The translations under genes and the position numbers were made by a program. From Paraburkholderia sp. (GTDB taxonomy: Bacteria; Pseudomonadota; Gammaproteobacteria; Burkholderiales; Burkholderiaceae), in NCBI RefSeq assembly GCF_004298475.1, contig NZ_SCRP01000023.1, positions 1 to 64,000 on the forward strand: a stretch of DNA of 64,000 nt. Direction: 5' to 3'. The notes beneath the pieces were generated by a model. The model worked only from the letters and a program-made list of their open reading frames with translations. It did no database searches and was not told where the DNA came from. Of the stretch, positions 15,683-24,085 are shown one piece after another. How positions within the stretch are numbered: position 1 is the first letter of the stretch; every line of letters starts with the position of its first letter.

Positions 15683-16653
15683 CGTTCGATGTCCGTATTC
15701 GTGGCGGTTCGGGGTGGTTCGCCGCCGCTTCGAGCCGTGTCGGCAGCCGTGTCGGGCCGCTGTCCGGCATGTTCCTCGTGTTCGTTAAAGCGCGGCATCA
15801 AACGCGCGGTAAGCCCTTCGAGCGTCGCGGCACACGACGCCTCGACCTTGAGCGCGAGCAGCGGATCGGCGCGCGTGCGTCCGAAGTTCACCGCCGCGAC
15901 GGGCTTGCCGCGCTCCTGCGCCCAGGCGCAGAAACGATAGCCCGAGTAGACCATCAGCGACGAGCCGACGACGAGCACCGCATCGGCCGCATCGAGCGCC
16001 ACCGCTGCCGCCGCGACCCGCTCGCGCGGCACGTTCTCGCCGAAGAACACCACCGACGGCTTGAGCATGCCGCCGCACGCGGCGCACGCAGGCACGGCGA
16101 AGGGCAGGTTGCCGTCGAAATCGAGATGGGCGTCGCCATCCGCGGCCGGCGCGGCGAACGCGCCCGCGACTTCGGGATTATTCGCTTCGAGCAGCGGCTG
16201 AATCGACGCGCGCGTGTACTGCGCGCCGCAATCGAGGCAGTGGACATGGCCGATGCTGCCGTGCAGTTCGATGACGCCGTGGCTGCCCGCGCGCTGATGC
16301 AGTCCATCGACGTTCTGCGTGACGAGCGCCGACACGTAGCCCGCGGAGTCGAGACGCGCGAGCGCGCGATGCGCGCCGTTCGGCTGCGCGAAGCCGACAG
16401 CCGGCCAGCCGAGCATGCTGCGCGCCCAGTAGCGCCGCCGCCAGGCTTCGGAGCCGGTGAATTCCTGCAACGTGATCGGCGGCGAGCGCTTCCACGCGCC
16501 GTTTTCGTCGCGATAACCCGGGATGCCCGAATCGGTGCTGATGCCCGCGCCGGTCAGCACGAACAGGCGCGGATGGCGCTCGACGAACGCGTGCAGCGCG
16601 TCGAGCGCATCGGGCGCGGGAGCGGCGGGAGTCAGCAGGTCGGATTCGGTCAT
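15679..16653 (-). CDS. Sir2-family NAD-dependent protein deacylase
   Basis: This sirtuin of 324 residues uses NAD+ to remove acyl groups from lysine side chains. The NAD motif LTGAGIS, then SGIPGYRDE, TQNVDGLHQRAG with the catalytic ELHGS histidine, and two zinc Cys pairs (CLDC and CAAC) are all present, as are FFGENVP and GSSLMV. The start is set at ATG 16653, in front of the first family-like residues; no good Shine-Dalgarno sequence is seen, and translation may depend on the upstream gene, whose stop is 43 bases away. The C-terminal 35 residues are an Ala/Thr-rich tail. GAGIS with RDENGAWKR suggests the class of bacterial sirtuins like CobB, but with an insertion between the Cys pairs. Confidence 0.92.
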   Translation of the reverse strand: MTESDLLTPAAPAPDALDALHAFVERHPRLFVLTGAGISTDSGIPGYRDENGAWKRSPPITLQEFTGSEAWRRRYWARSMLGWPAVGFAQPNGAHRALARLDSAGYVSALVTQNVDGLHQRAGSHGVIELHGSIGHVHCLDCGAQYTRASIQPLLEANNPEVAGAFAAPAADGDAHLDFDGNLPFAVPACAACGGMLKPSVVFFGENVPRERVAAAAVALDAADAVLVVGSSLMVYSGYRFCAWAQERGKPVAAVNFGRTRADPLLALKVEASCAATLEGLTARLMPRFNEHEEHAGQRPDTAADTARSGGEPPRTATNTDIER

Positions 16654-16696
16654 GGCGGGTTCGATTGCGCGCTCGGGCGTGGGCGGCGCACTCAGC

Positions 16697-17173
16697 TCAG
16701 TTGGCCGGTTTGCGCGGTTGCTTCGGGGCTCGCTTTGGCGTCTGTGTTGCGGCCTGCTTCGGGGCCTGTGTTGCGGCCTGTGTTGCGGCCTGTGTTGCGG
16801 CCTGTGTTGCGGCCTGTTTTGGAGCCTGTTTTGGAGCCTGTTTTGGAGCCTGTTTTGGAGCCTGTTTTGGAGCCTGTTTTGGAGCCTGTTTTGGAGCCTG
16901 CTTTGGAGCGCGCTTTGCGGGCGGTTCACATCGGGTCGGAACCTTCGGTGTCGTATCGCCCGCAGGTGCTTCCCCGGCCTCGCGTGCCGCAGCTTCACGT
17001 CGTGCGGCCTCGCGCGCTTCCCATGCGGCAAGCTCGGCGCGCCAGGCGTTCAGCGCTTCGGCGTAGAAATCGAAAACGCAAGGATCGCAGCCGGAGCCGC
17101 AGCAGGCATCGTCGTCGGGACGTATGGGTGGCTCGGGGCGCGGATCGTCCTCGGGCCGTGGAGGCAAAGACAT
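16697..17173 (-). CDS. Oxidoreductase-like-domain protein with tetrapeptide-repeat tail
   Basis: The 158-residue protein starts at ATG 17173 with an N-terminal oxidoreductase-like motif (PF09791 type): PPRPEDDPRPEPP, then a Cys cluster DACCGSGCDPCVFDFY at about residues 22-37, seen in small Burkholderia proteins and in the N-terminal region of some eukaryotic oxidoreductases. A short charged helix rich in Ala, Arg and Glu follows. The C-terminal half is a tetrapeptide array: eight QAPK-type, then AATQ-type units, ending KRAPKQPRKPAN. The tail is strongly basic and may bind nucleic acid or anionic surfaces; that is inference. It is the first gene of a leftward unit with the sirtuin and the methyltransferase. 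The CCxxxCxxC cluster could bind iron-sulfur or zinc. Confidence 0.8.
   Translation of the reverse strand: MSLPPRPEDDPRPEPPIRPDDDACCGSGCDPCVFDFYAEALNAWRAELAAWEAREAARREAAAREAGEAPAGDTTPKVPTRCEPPAKRAPKQAPKQAPKQAPKQAPKQAPKQAPKQAPKQAATQAATQAATQAATQAPKQAATQTPKRAPKQPRKPAN
16740..16910 (-). repeat. 12-bp coding minisatellite, about 14 units
   Basis: Two related 12-bp units are arranged in blocks. On the plus strand there are about six GTTGCGGCCTGT-type units (one variant CTTCGGGGCCTG), then eight TTTTGGAGCCTG units spaced exactly 12 bases apart from about 16821 to 16905. Each unit encodes four residues (QAAT or QAPK), so changes in copy number would keep the frame. Confidence 0.9.
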
Positions 17174-17502
17174 GGGTGTTCGGTCGTCGTGGCAAATCGA
17201 CGACCAGTATACGGGACGTGCTGCGTGCGCGTGCGATGCCGCACGGCCCGCCCGAAGCGGGCCGAACCGTGCACAGCCGCCCCGGAACCAAGGTTCGGCC
17301 ACCGTTTTCTGACAGCATCAATGACATCGTCAGCCGCTGGCCATCTAACAATTCTCAACAATTAATATTTAGCAATGCTGATAGAATGGCCGACGCTCCA
17401 AACAGGAGCGCCCTCTCCAGATCGTTCACACGGATCAGCTTGCCGCACCGGATGCGCAAGCGATGCGCCGAAGATTCGCCCGCTATCAACGCAACAAGAA
17501 CG
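17174..17502 (+). other. Divergent intergenic region with low-GC segment
   Basis: No gene is called in these 329 bases between two divergent genes. The stretch at 17340-17395 is much richer in A and T than its surroundings (ACAATTAATATTTAGC, then TAGAAT at 17383-17388) and may hold the promoter of the SGNH-like gene. Confidence 0.45.
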
Positions 17503-18435
17503 ATGGCCTGGCGATCTCACTCCACGTTTAAAGAAAGTTTGAACACGAAGACACGCATACCGCCGGTTTCCTCGCACTACTGGGCTTCAACCCGGGCTTC
17601 AATCCAGGCCTCACTCCAGGCTTCGCTCCGATCCGCCCTGCGCAGCGCGCTCGTCATGGCGACGCTGGCACTGTGCGTGCCGCTCGCACACGCGGCCGAC
17701 AGCGTGCTGTGGGTGGGTGACAGCCGTACCTACATCGGCAATCTTCCCGAGGTGTACAGGGCGCTGGTCAAGGCCGTCGACCGGCGCGACATCCGGGCCG
17801 ACATGCTGGTGGAAACAGGCGGCGATCTGGACGACCGCGTGCGCAGCCAGGCGCTGGCGCGCGAACTCAAAAAGCAGAGATTCGATGTCGTCGTCCTGCA
17901 GGAGCGCGGCAACCTGGCGAGTTGCATGCTCGACAAATCCGTGCGTAACGATGCGGGCTGCAAGGCCAGCGCCGCCGCCTTTGCGAACCTCGCGCGGATT
18001 GCCCGCGCCCACGGCGCCAGGGTCTACGTGATGGGCACGCACCAGGAGAGCCCCATGGACAACCGCATCGTCAACCGGGCCGAAGCGATCACGAGCGTGC
18101 GCATCAAGGCTGACGGGCACGTGCCGACCGGCATGGCCTACTTGATGGCGCAGCAGATCCAGCCCGGCTTCCGATGGGTGACGGCCGGCGACAGTTTCCA
18201 TCCCGATCGGGATCTCACGCTGCTGATGGCGGCCGTGACTTATTACGCGATCGAGAAAAAGTGGCCGGAACCCGTGGACGTTCCGCTGGCCTACCGGGCA
18301 TTCGATCACAGCGTGAATTTTGGCGACGACGCATTGGGTTCGACCCAGAACACCCACATCGGGATGATTCGCGAAGTCGTGCCGGCCCGGCATCTGGCCG
18401 AAATCATCGAGGTCGGCAAAGCCACCATGAAGTGA
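17503..18435 (+). CDS. Secreted SGNH/GDSL hydrolase-like protein
   Basis: The mature part resembles SGNH hydrolases: VLWVGDSRTY carries the GDS nucleophile block, and DSFHPDRDLTLLMAA near the C-terminus carries the Asp-His pair. A hydrophobic stretch (LVMATLALCVPLAHAAD) is an export signal. The start is uncertain. ATG 17656 gives a signal peptide with no charged n-region; TTG 17539 and ATG 17503 add it but lack a good ribosome site. I use 17503. The added N-terminal part contains a 12-bp repeat encoding ASIQ/ASLQ-like units. No esterase or acyltransferase substrate can be named. The gene stands alone, followed after 154 bases by gltS on the same strand. Confidence 0.65.
   Translation: MAWRSHSTFKESLNTKTRIPPVSSHYWASTRASIQASLQASLRSALRSALVMATLALCVPLAHAADSVLWVGDSRTYIGNLPEVYRALVKAVDRRDIRADMLVETGGDLDDRVRSQALARELKKQRFDVVVLQERGNLASCMLDKSVRNDAGCKASAAAFANLARIARAHGARVYVMGTHQESPMDNRIVNRAEAITSVRIKADGHVPTGMAYLMAQQIQPGFRWVTAGDSFHPDRDLTLLMAAVTYYAIEKKWPEPVDVPLAYRAFDHSVNFGDDALGSTQNTHIGMIREVVPARHLAEIIEVGKATMK
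17582..17629 (+). repeat. 12-bp tandem repeat in the N-terminal region of the SGNH-like gene
   Basis: Four 12-bp units begin at 17582, 17594, 17606 and 17618 (GGGCTTCAACCC, GGGCTTCAATCC, AGGCCTCACTCC, AGGCTTCGCTCC). The period is frame-preserving and encodes a repeated (R/Q)AS(L/I) tetrapeptide ahead of the hydrophobic export segment. Confidence 0.75.
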
Positions 18436-18589
18436 TGTCCAGAGAGTGCGCGTTCGCAGGTTCGCGCTCGCCAGCCGGCGAGGCACGCACTGCGCCAGGA
18501 ACGCGACGCTCGTTTCACGTGGACGATGGCACCGCGCGCGGGAACGGTGTCCGTCTGCTTCCCCTATCTCCCCCGCTGCAAGGCCCACC

Positions 18590-19792
18590 ATGAACATCGA
18601 CTTATACGGCACGCTCGTTGCCGCCTCACTCGTCCTGCTGCTCGGCGGGCGGCTCGTCTCCAGGCTGCCGCTCTTGCGCCGATGGACCATTCCCGAGCCC
18701 GTCGCGGGCGGTCTCGTCGTCGCGCTCATCCTGTTCGGGTTGCATTCCGGCGCGAATATCGACGTGAAGTTCGACACCAGCCTGCAAACGCCGCTCATAC
18801 TCGCCTTCTTCGCCACCATCGGCCTCAATGCGAATCTCGCGAGCCTGAAGATGGGCGGCCCGGTGCTCGTGCGGTTCCTCGCCGTGGTGATCGGGCTGCT
18901 CGTGCTGCAAAACGTGGTCGGCATCGGCATGTCGCTGTGGCTCGGCATCGATCCGCTTTTCGGGCTGCTCGGCGGTTCGGTCACGCTGTCCGGCGGACAC
19001 GGCACCGGCGCTGCGTGGGGCCGCGTCTTCAGCGAAACGCACGGTCTCTCTTCGGCCACCGAAGTCGCCATGGCGTGCGCCACGTTCGGGCTCATCATGG
19101 GCGGTATTCTCGGCGGGCCGGTCGCGGAGCAACTGCTCAAGCGCATCGGTCGCCGCGGCGCCGCAGCCGGCGAAGCCGCCGCACCCGACGCCTACGCCTT
19201 CGAAGAACCGAATGCCGAACAGCCCACCACGCCCGCCGCATTCATCAACACGCTCACGCTCATCGCCATCAGTCTCGCCGCGGGCAGTGCGATTTCGCGT
19301 CTGCTTGCGGGCAGCGCGTTCGAATTGCCCACGTTCGTGTGCGTGCTGTTTGTCGGCGTGTTGCTCTCGAACGGGCTCGCGTACTTCGGGCGCCCGGTCG
19401 CCGAGCACGCGGTCGCGCTGATCGGCAACGTGAGCCTCGCGCTCTTTCTCGCGATGGCGCTCATGACGCTGCGCATCTGGGAGCTCAGCGCACTCGCGCT
19501 GCCGGTCTTCACGATCCTCGCCGCGCAGACCATCCTGATGGTGCTCTACGCGATGTACGTCACGTTCCGCGCAATGGGCCGCGATTACAACGCCGTGGTG
19601 CTCGCCGCGGGCCACTGCGGCTTCGGCCTCGGTGCGACGCCCACCGCCATCGCGAACATGCAGGCGGTCACGGCGCGCTACGGCCACTCGCACGTCGCGT
19701 TTCTCATCGTGCCGATGGTGGGCGCGTTCTTCATGGACATCGTCAACGCCATCGTCATCAAGCTCTTTCTCGCGCTGCCGCTGTTCCACTGA
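18590..19792 (+). CDS. gltS: Sodium/glutamate symporter
   Basis: GltS imports glutamate with Na+ across the inner membrane. The 400-residue protein matches the E. coli length and has about ten membrane segments in two inverted halves. Family marks include TIPEPVAGGLV near residue 40, TIGLNANLASLKMGGP, the first Gly/Ser-rich reentrant loop LLGGSVTLSGGHGTGAAWG and its second-half counterpart AAGHCGFGLGATPTAIANM. A hydrophilic loop (GEAAAPDAYAFEEPNAEQP) divides the halves. ATG 18590 is used because the MNIDLYGT start fits the family. The ribosome site is weak (CAAGG). Confidence 0.94.
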   Translation: MNIDLYGTLVAASLVLLLGGRLVSRLPLLRRWTIPEPVAGGLVVALILFGLHSGANIDVKFDTSLQTPLILAFFATIGLNANLASLKMGGPVLVRFLAVVIGLLVLQNVVGIGMSLWLGIDPLFGLLGGSVTLSGGHGTGAAWGRVFSETHGLSSATEVAMACATFGLIMGGILGGPVAEQLLKRIGRRGAAAGEAAAPDAYAFEEPNAEQPTTPAAFINTLTLIAISLAAGSAISRLLAGSAFELPTFVCVLFVGVLLSNGLAYFGRPVAEHAVALIGNVSLALFLAMALMTLRIWELSALALPVFTILAAQTILMVLYAMYVTFRAMGRDYNAVVLAAGHCGFGLGATPTAIANMQAVTARYGHSHVAFLIVPMVGAFFMDIVNAIVIKLFLALPLFH

Positions 19793-19865
19793 AGGCCGCC
19801 GGGACCGCCGCGCGTTTCGGATAGAATCGGCTGATTCGCCTCTCCGACGCGCGCGCGGCCCGATC

Positions 19866-20486
19866 ATGTCCCTTACCGCCTGGCTCTTCTTTCTTCCCGC
19901 CTGCTTCGCGCTCAACATGGCGCCGGGGCCGAACAACCTGCTGTCCATCAACGTGGCCGCGCGCTACGGCTTCGCCCGCGCAGTGGTGGGCGGCATGGGA
20001 CGGCTCGTGGCGTTCGCCGCGATGATCGCGCTCACCGCTGCGGGACTCGCGGTCGTGTTGCGCGCTTCCGAAACGTTCTTCCTGGCAATCAAGCTCGCGG
20101 GCGCAGCGTATCTGGTCTGGATCGCCATCCAGCTTTGGCGCAGCGACGCGGCGCCGACAGGCATGGCCCTCGAAGAAGACGCGTCGCTTGCACGCATCGC
20201 GTGGCGCGAGTGCCTCGTGGCCGCGGGCAATCCGAAGGCGATCCTCGTTTTCACGGCGTTTCTGCCGCAATTCGTCAACGTGGCTAAACCCATGGGCCCG
20301 CAGTTCGCCGTGCTCGGCGCGAGCTTTCTCGTGCTCGAATGGATCGCCATCGCGCTCTACTCGCTCGCCGGTGTGTACCTCGGCCGCTGGCTCACGCGCC
20401 AGGCCGTGCGCCGCTGGTTCAATCGCTGCTGCGGCGCGTTTCTCGGCCTGATCGGCGTGAGTTTCCTGCTCGTGCGTCATCGCTGA
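19866..20486 (+). CDS. LysE-family amino-acid exporter
   Basis: This 206-residue inner-membrane protein of the LysE/RhtB group has the typical six hydrophobic segments, the N-terminal motif CFALNMAPGPNNLLSINVAARYG and the second motif NPKAILVFTAFLPQFV. Such proteins expel amino acids (lysine, threonine, homoserine, leucine) by proton exchange. The substrate is not evident. It follows gltS after 73 bases on the same strand, so uptake of glutamate and efflux of an amino acid may be co-expressed, but a shared transcript is not proven. Confidence 0.9.
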   Translation: MSLTAWLFFLPACFALNMAPGPNNLLSINVAARYGFARAVVGGMGRLVAFAAMIALTAAGLAVVLRASETFFLAIKLAGAAYLVWIAIQLWRSDAAPTGMALEEDASLARIAWRECLVAAGNPKAILVFTAFLPQFVNVAKPMGPQFAVLGASFLVLEWIAIALYSLAGVYLGRWLTRQAVRRWFNRCCGAFLGLIGVSFLLVRHR

Positions 20487-21020
20487 TCGCCACGCTCCAT
20501 TCATAAGCTTTTATTGATGGTTTCACCGACAAACTTTAACTGTCGTTAATCCACGCATCCCCCTATGCTCGAACCATCGTCTGTCGATGCGGCGAGCGGC
20601 ACGCTTTTTACTGCACGCTTTTTTAAAGCATTGACCCGTCCTGCCATGGGTTGACACTTTTTAGCCGCAAGAGCGGGATTATCTGTGGCAGGATGCGTGC
20701 AGAATCGTCTCAAAGCCCCGCCCAGCATGGATTTACGTGAATTCCAGGCAAATTGCTGTGGCGCATGCGCGGGAAAACCCCGAGGCTCAGGGCAGCTTGG
20801 TGCACGGGATTCGGTGCACGAGATACACAAGCGCGAGATACACAAGGCTCAGCGAGGTGCAGGCGAGCCGCGCATCACTTTCTTGAAAATGAAAAAGTTG
20901 ATGCGCATAAAGTTTTGCTCCGCCGGGCTTTAGAACGTGTCGCGCAGTAAACGCAAAACGGGAGGCCCTGGAGCCTCCCGTTTTGCAGATAACAACGTTG
21001 CGTACGCTACGCCGTCCCGG
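20487..21020 (+). other. Non-coding gap after the LysE-family gene
   Basis: No convincing gene. It contains two copies of GAGATACACAAG at 20820 and 20835, AT-rich parts near 20500-20570 and 20880-20925, and the terminator of the leftward GntR gene at 20953-20986. Confidence 0.5.
20953..20986 (-). terminator. Terminator after GntR gene
   Basis: A perfect 14-bp stem GCAAAACGGGAGGC (20953-20966) / 20973-20986 with six-base loop CCTGGA. The leftward arm ends in GTTTTGCGTTTAC, and the symmetric sequence would also work rightward. Confidence 0.88.
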
Positions 21021-21752
21021 TCAATCGAGGAAGTCGCAATGCTTCTCGACGTAGGCGGCGAGATCGAGCGAGTGCTGCCGCACGAGTCGCTCCACCAGTT
21101 CGGTGTCGCGCTTTTCGAGTGCCTCGATGATCCGCAGGTGGTCGACGATCGAACGCGCCGCGCGGTCGCTCTGCGAAATCGTCATGCGTCGGATCGCGCG
21201 CACGTGCACGAAGATGTTCTTGATCGTTTCAAGGATCAGTTGCGACTTCGAAAGCTCGACGATCGCCTGATGAAACGCGATGTTGGCGTCCGAATACTCG
21301 GCAATATGCTCCGCCGGCGTACTGTCGCGGAAATTGTCGAACATGTGGCGCAGATTCGCGATTTCCTCGTCCGTAGCGTGAATCGTCGCGAGCCGGGCGG
21401 CCATGCTCTCGAGCGCGGCCCACATCTGGATCATCTCGACGATCTCGCGCTTGCTCTTGCGCACGATATAGATGCCGCGGCGCGGCACCATGCGCAGGAA
21501 GCCTTCTTGCTCGAGCAGCGTCATCGCCTCGCGCACCGGCGTGCGGCTGACGCCGAGCGTCTCGCTGAGCACGCGCTCGTCAAGCCGTATTTCCTCGCGC
21601 GACTGGTAGATGTCGGCGTCCGCGATTGCCTGACGCAGCATCGCGTACGCCTGATCGCGCAGGCTCAGCGTCGCGTTGATAGGCTGCAACGCGAGCTGGA
21701 GCGGCGCGGGAGAAGGATGGGCTACAGCTTCAGTTTGAAGTTCTGACGACAT
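21021..21752 (-). CDS. GntR-family regulator (FadR/FCD subfamily)
   Basis: This 243-residue regulator has an N-terminal winged helix (LSETLGVSRTPVREAMTLLEQEGFLRMVPRRG, in parts, at about residues 60-95) and a C-terminal all-helical FCD ligand domain with the metal-binding residues Asp and His within DANIAFHQAI and the later histidines of VHVRAIRR and DHLRIIEALE. Such proteins sense carboxylic acids and usually repress adjacent catabolic genes. Here the only tightly linked gene is a 72-residue membrane protein whose 3' end overlaps this start by 23 bases, so translation may be coupled. A good terminator follows. The ligand is unknown. Confidence 0.92.
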   Translation of the reverse strand: MSSELQTEAVAHPSPAPLQLALQPINATLSLRDQAYAMLRQAIADADIYQSREEIRLDERVLSETLGVSRTPVREAMTLLEQEGFLRMVPRRGIYIVRKSKREIVEMIQMWAALESMAARLATIHATDEEIANLRHMFDNFRDSTPAEHIAEYSDANIAFHQAIVELSKSQLILETIKNIFVHVRAIRRMTISQSDRAARSIVDHLRIIEALEKRDTELVERLVRQHSLDLAAYVEKHCDFLD

Positions 21753-21948
21753 TCATTGCCTCTTTACGGAACTGCGGACGATACGCCGGCTGCTTTGCGA
21801 CCAGCGCCTCGCCCAGACCGGCAAACCGGCCGTGTTCCGCTGCCGTTTCGACGGCCGACTTCGGCAGCCATTTGGCGATCAGAACGGTGGCGGCGGCGCC
21901 TAACCCCAAGACAGATGCGCTGAAGAGCGCGAGAGAGACGAAATCCAT
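21730..21948 (-). CDS. Small single-pass membrane protein overlapping the GntR gene
   Basis: The frame gives 72 residues starting MDFVSLALFSASVLGLG, one hydrophobic segment at about residues 4-28, then a basic amphipathic tail. The ATG at 21948 is preferred because GGAG lies six bases upstream, while the earlier in-frame ATG at 21960 has no ribosome site. It ends 23 bases inside the GntR gene. No family is recognised. The good start signal and coupling argue for a real gene; the lack of recognisable homology argues for caution. Confidence 0.45.
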   Translation of the reverse strand: MDFVSLALFSASVLGLGAAATVLIAKWLPKSAVETAAEHGRFAGLGEALVAKQPAYRPQFRKEAMNVVRTSN

Positions 21949-22024
21949 TTGAAGCTCCATCAGATTGAGTGATCGAATGGCTCAATCCTATGCTGCGTCG
22001 CGACAAAGAACAATATTCTGTATG

Positions 22025-22034
22025 TGATATATCA
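22025..22034. promoter_or_regulatory. TGATATATCA palindrome, possible GntR operator
   Basis: A perfect 10-bp palindrome lies in AT-rich sequence 77 bases ahead of the small membrane protein start. The size and symmetry suit an FCD-type GntR site controlling its own operon; this is inference only. Confidence 0.35.
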
Positions 22035-22230
22035 AACGCCGTCATTTGTCTGCAACACGTGCTTCAATGGGTGCTCGCCCGTCGGGTTTGCGGCCGGCCC
22101 ACGCGGGCCGGATTTGACGCTAAAGAATCAATCCTAGATAGAAATCGACCCCGACGGCAAGAGGGAGTAGCGGTCCGGACAAGCGAACGACCAGCAGCCG
22201 CACAGGCGTGCGCCGTCCCCCCGAAGCAGA

Positions 22231-22266
22231 ACGCCGGGTGAGCCGCTTGCTGGGCGCACCCGGCGT
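22231..22266 (-). terminator. Hairpin after the second porin gene
   Basis: A perfect 10-bp stem ACGCCGGGTG (22231-22240) / 22257-22266 with a 16-base loop lies 20 bases past the porin stop. No T run follows in the leftward direction, so it may be a processing or Rho-assisted end. Confidence 0.45.
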
Positions 22267-22285
22267 CAGGAGAAAACCGGCCGCA

Positions 22286-23446
22286 TCAGAACTTGTGGCG
22301 CAAGCCGAAGTTCACGATCGTCTGCGTATTCGTGCCCGAATAGCCATACGAGCCGATCGACGCTTCAGCCGGCATCGAGCCGCCCAGACCGTCGCCCGTT
22401 TCGCCGCTTGCATGCTGCCAGGCCGCCGTCATGTAAAGGTCGGTGCGCTTCGACAGGCTGTAGTCCGCGCCGATCGACACCTGGTGGTAGTTCGCCGACG
22501 TGTCGCCGTTCGCCCGCGTGTAGCTGTAGCCGATGCCGAGCAGCAGCGCCGGGTTCAGCTGGTAATTCACGAAGCCCTGCCCCGTGTTGTATTTCTGGGT
22601 GTCGCGGAACACCGAACTGGCGTCCGGCGCGTACCGCGCATTGCTGTAGCCGAGCCCCATCGTGAACGGGCCGATGATGTACTGCGCCGCCGCCCGCGCA
22701 ATCGCGAGCGAGCGCGCCGTTGCGTAACCGGCGTTGATCGGGCCGTCGAAGGGGCCGTCCGAGGTGCTGATCCAGGTCCCGCGGATGCCGAGCGCAGCCT
22801 GGTTGTTCGCCGCGTAGAAGTAGCCGCCCGCGAGGCTGAGCGGGCCGCTGTTCCAGGCCACGGCGGCCGCGTACGACTGCTCGGCGCCCGTCGCGCCGGC
22901 CACGCCGCCAAAGGCGTACATGGCCGAAGCCCGAAGGCCGTTCCACATCGGAGTCGTGTATTTGACGGCGTTGTTCACGCGGAAGCTGTTGTCGTAGTTA
23001 TCGACGTCGCCCGGGGTCGCGAAAACCGATCCGAAGTAGTTATCCGCGGTAATCCCCTGAACCAGATCGATCAGCGGGTCGTACTGGCGGCCGAGCGTGA
23101 GCGAACCGTACTGTTCGGCAGTCAATCCAACATAGGCCTGACGCCCGAACAGGCGGCCGCTCTGCCCGGCCGAGCCCGTCGACGGGTTGAAGCCGTTTTC
23201 CAGCTGGAAGATCGCCTTGAGACCGCCGCCGAGATCCTCCGCGCCCCTCAGGCCCCAGCGCGACCCCGAAAGATTGCCGAAACTGTTGTTGCCAAGCGAC
23301 CACTGATTCGCGCTGCCGTTGGCGTGGTTGATGAAGGTGATCGATGTGTCGATGGTGCCGTACAACGTCACGCTGGTCTGCGCATGAGCCAAACCTGCGG
23401 CGCAAAGCGCCGCCAGCGAAAGAGATGTCAGGGCGAGTTGGTTCAC
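22286..23446 (-). CDS. Gram-negative trimeric porin (Burkholderia OmpC-like)
   Basis: This is the second general porin of the window, 386 residues from the GTG at 23446. That start is chosen because GGGAGA precedes it and it opens a clean signal peptide (MNQLALTSLSLAALCAAGLAHA before QTSVTLYGTID). Family blocks SRWGLRGAEDLGGGLKAIFQLE, in two halves, then GRQAYVGLTAEQYGSLTLGR and a final strand ending NFGLRHKF are present, with the C-terminal Phe. It differs from the porin at 6031 in loops and in total charge, so the two are not recent duplicates. The gene stands alone with a hairpin after it. Confidence 0.93.
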   Translation of the reverse strand: MNQLALTSLSLAALCAAGLAHAQTSVTLYGTIDTSITFINHANGSANQWSLGNNSFGNLSGSRWGLRGAEDLGGGLKAIFQLENGFNPSTGSAGQSGRLFGRQAYVGLTAEQYGSLTLGRQYDPLIDLVQGITADNYFGSVFATPGDVDNYDNSFRVNNAVKYTTPMWNGLRASAMYAFGGVAGATGAEQSYAAAVAWNSGPLSLAGGYFYAANNQAALGIRGTWISTSDGPFDGPINAGYATARSLAIARAAAQYIIGPFTMGLGYSNARYAPDASSVFRDTQKYNTGQGFVNYQLNPALLLGIGYSYTRANGDTSANYHQVSIGADYSLSKRTDLYMTAAWQHASGETGDGLGGSMPAEASIGSYGYSGTNTQTIVNFGLRHKF

Positions 23447-24085
23447 GTCATTCTCCCGGCACAGTAAAACATCACTTGGCAAACCAGACTAACTCTCCCG
23501 GGCGACGAAGTAAAAGAATTAAAAAGGGTGTCTCAAATTGTTAACAGCGACCCGTGGTTTTATCCAGATGTTTTAAAAATGATTGCATCGACAAACAAAT
23601 TCATTGCGCCTGCCGATAAGCCACACCCGGGCCAGACTCCCACCAGCCCCCTCGCCAAACAGTCATTCCGGCGCGACGTAGTTAGCTACATAGTTAGCGA
23701 TGTACTGCAAACATCCACACGCCCCTGAAGCGAATCACAAAGATCGTACGAAGCATGCGTCGCCATATACGTGAATCGGCGTTTTTATTTCTAAACGTCT
23801 GTTTTAAATCTCATCCGTTTGCGGTGCGACGCATTATCGCGCGGGCCACCCGCACTCCCTTGATCGAACACCGATTTACCGTTCTTTTTCCCCCCATTGT
23901 CAACCGCCTTGCGCTCCGAAGCGTTTCCTGACTTTACCGGCCCTTTACCAAACTATTACGTTTCACCACGCCGCCTCTTGCAAAGCCATCTCGCCCCTGC
24001 TGTGCACGACGTATAAACCGCGATGTCCGCTCCGGGCAAACCGTTGTGCCACAACGGCCGCACCGAAGCATTGTCAGAACGATCC
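23447..24085 (+). other. AT-rich non-coding gap between porin and mprF
   Basis: These 639 bases separate two divergent genes. Much of the sequence is richer in A and T than the genes, and short frames in it have no start signals. A short direct repeat occurs at about 23677-23703 (GTAGTTAGCTACATAGTTAGC). I expect promoters for both flanking genes but cannot place them firmly. Confidence 0.5.

Noticed and set aside
16740..16910. Spaced repeats considered as a CRISPR array
   Set aside because: Units are 12 bp and contiguous, without spacers, and encode a regular tetrapeptide in frame.
15523..17500. Long plus-strand frame running through the DUF938, sirtuin and repeat regions into the SGNH-like gene
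   Set aside because: Its first 600 codons are antisense to three supported genes; only the last part, from about 17503, is accepted as coding.
20546..20933. Short frames on both strands in the gap after the LysE-family gene
   Set aside because: Neither strand shows a start signal or recognisable protein, and the two candidates overlap each other.
23528..23728. 66-codon frame in the porin-mprF gap
   Set aside because: No ribosome site, non-ATG start and unremarkable composition; left as non-coding.
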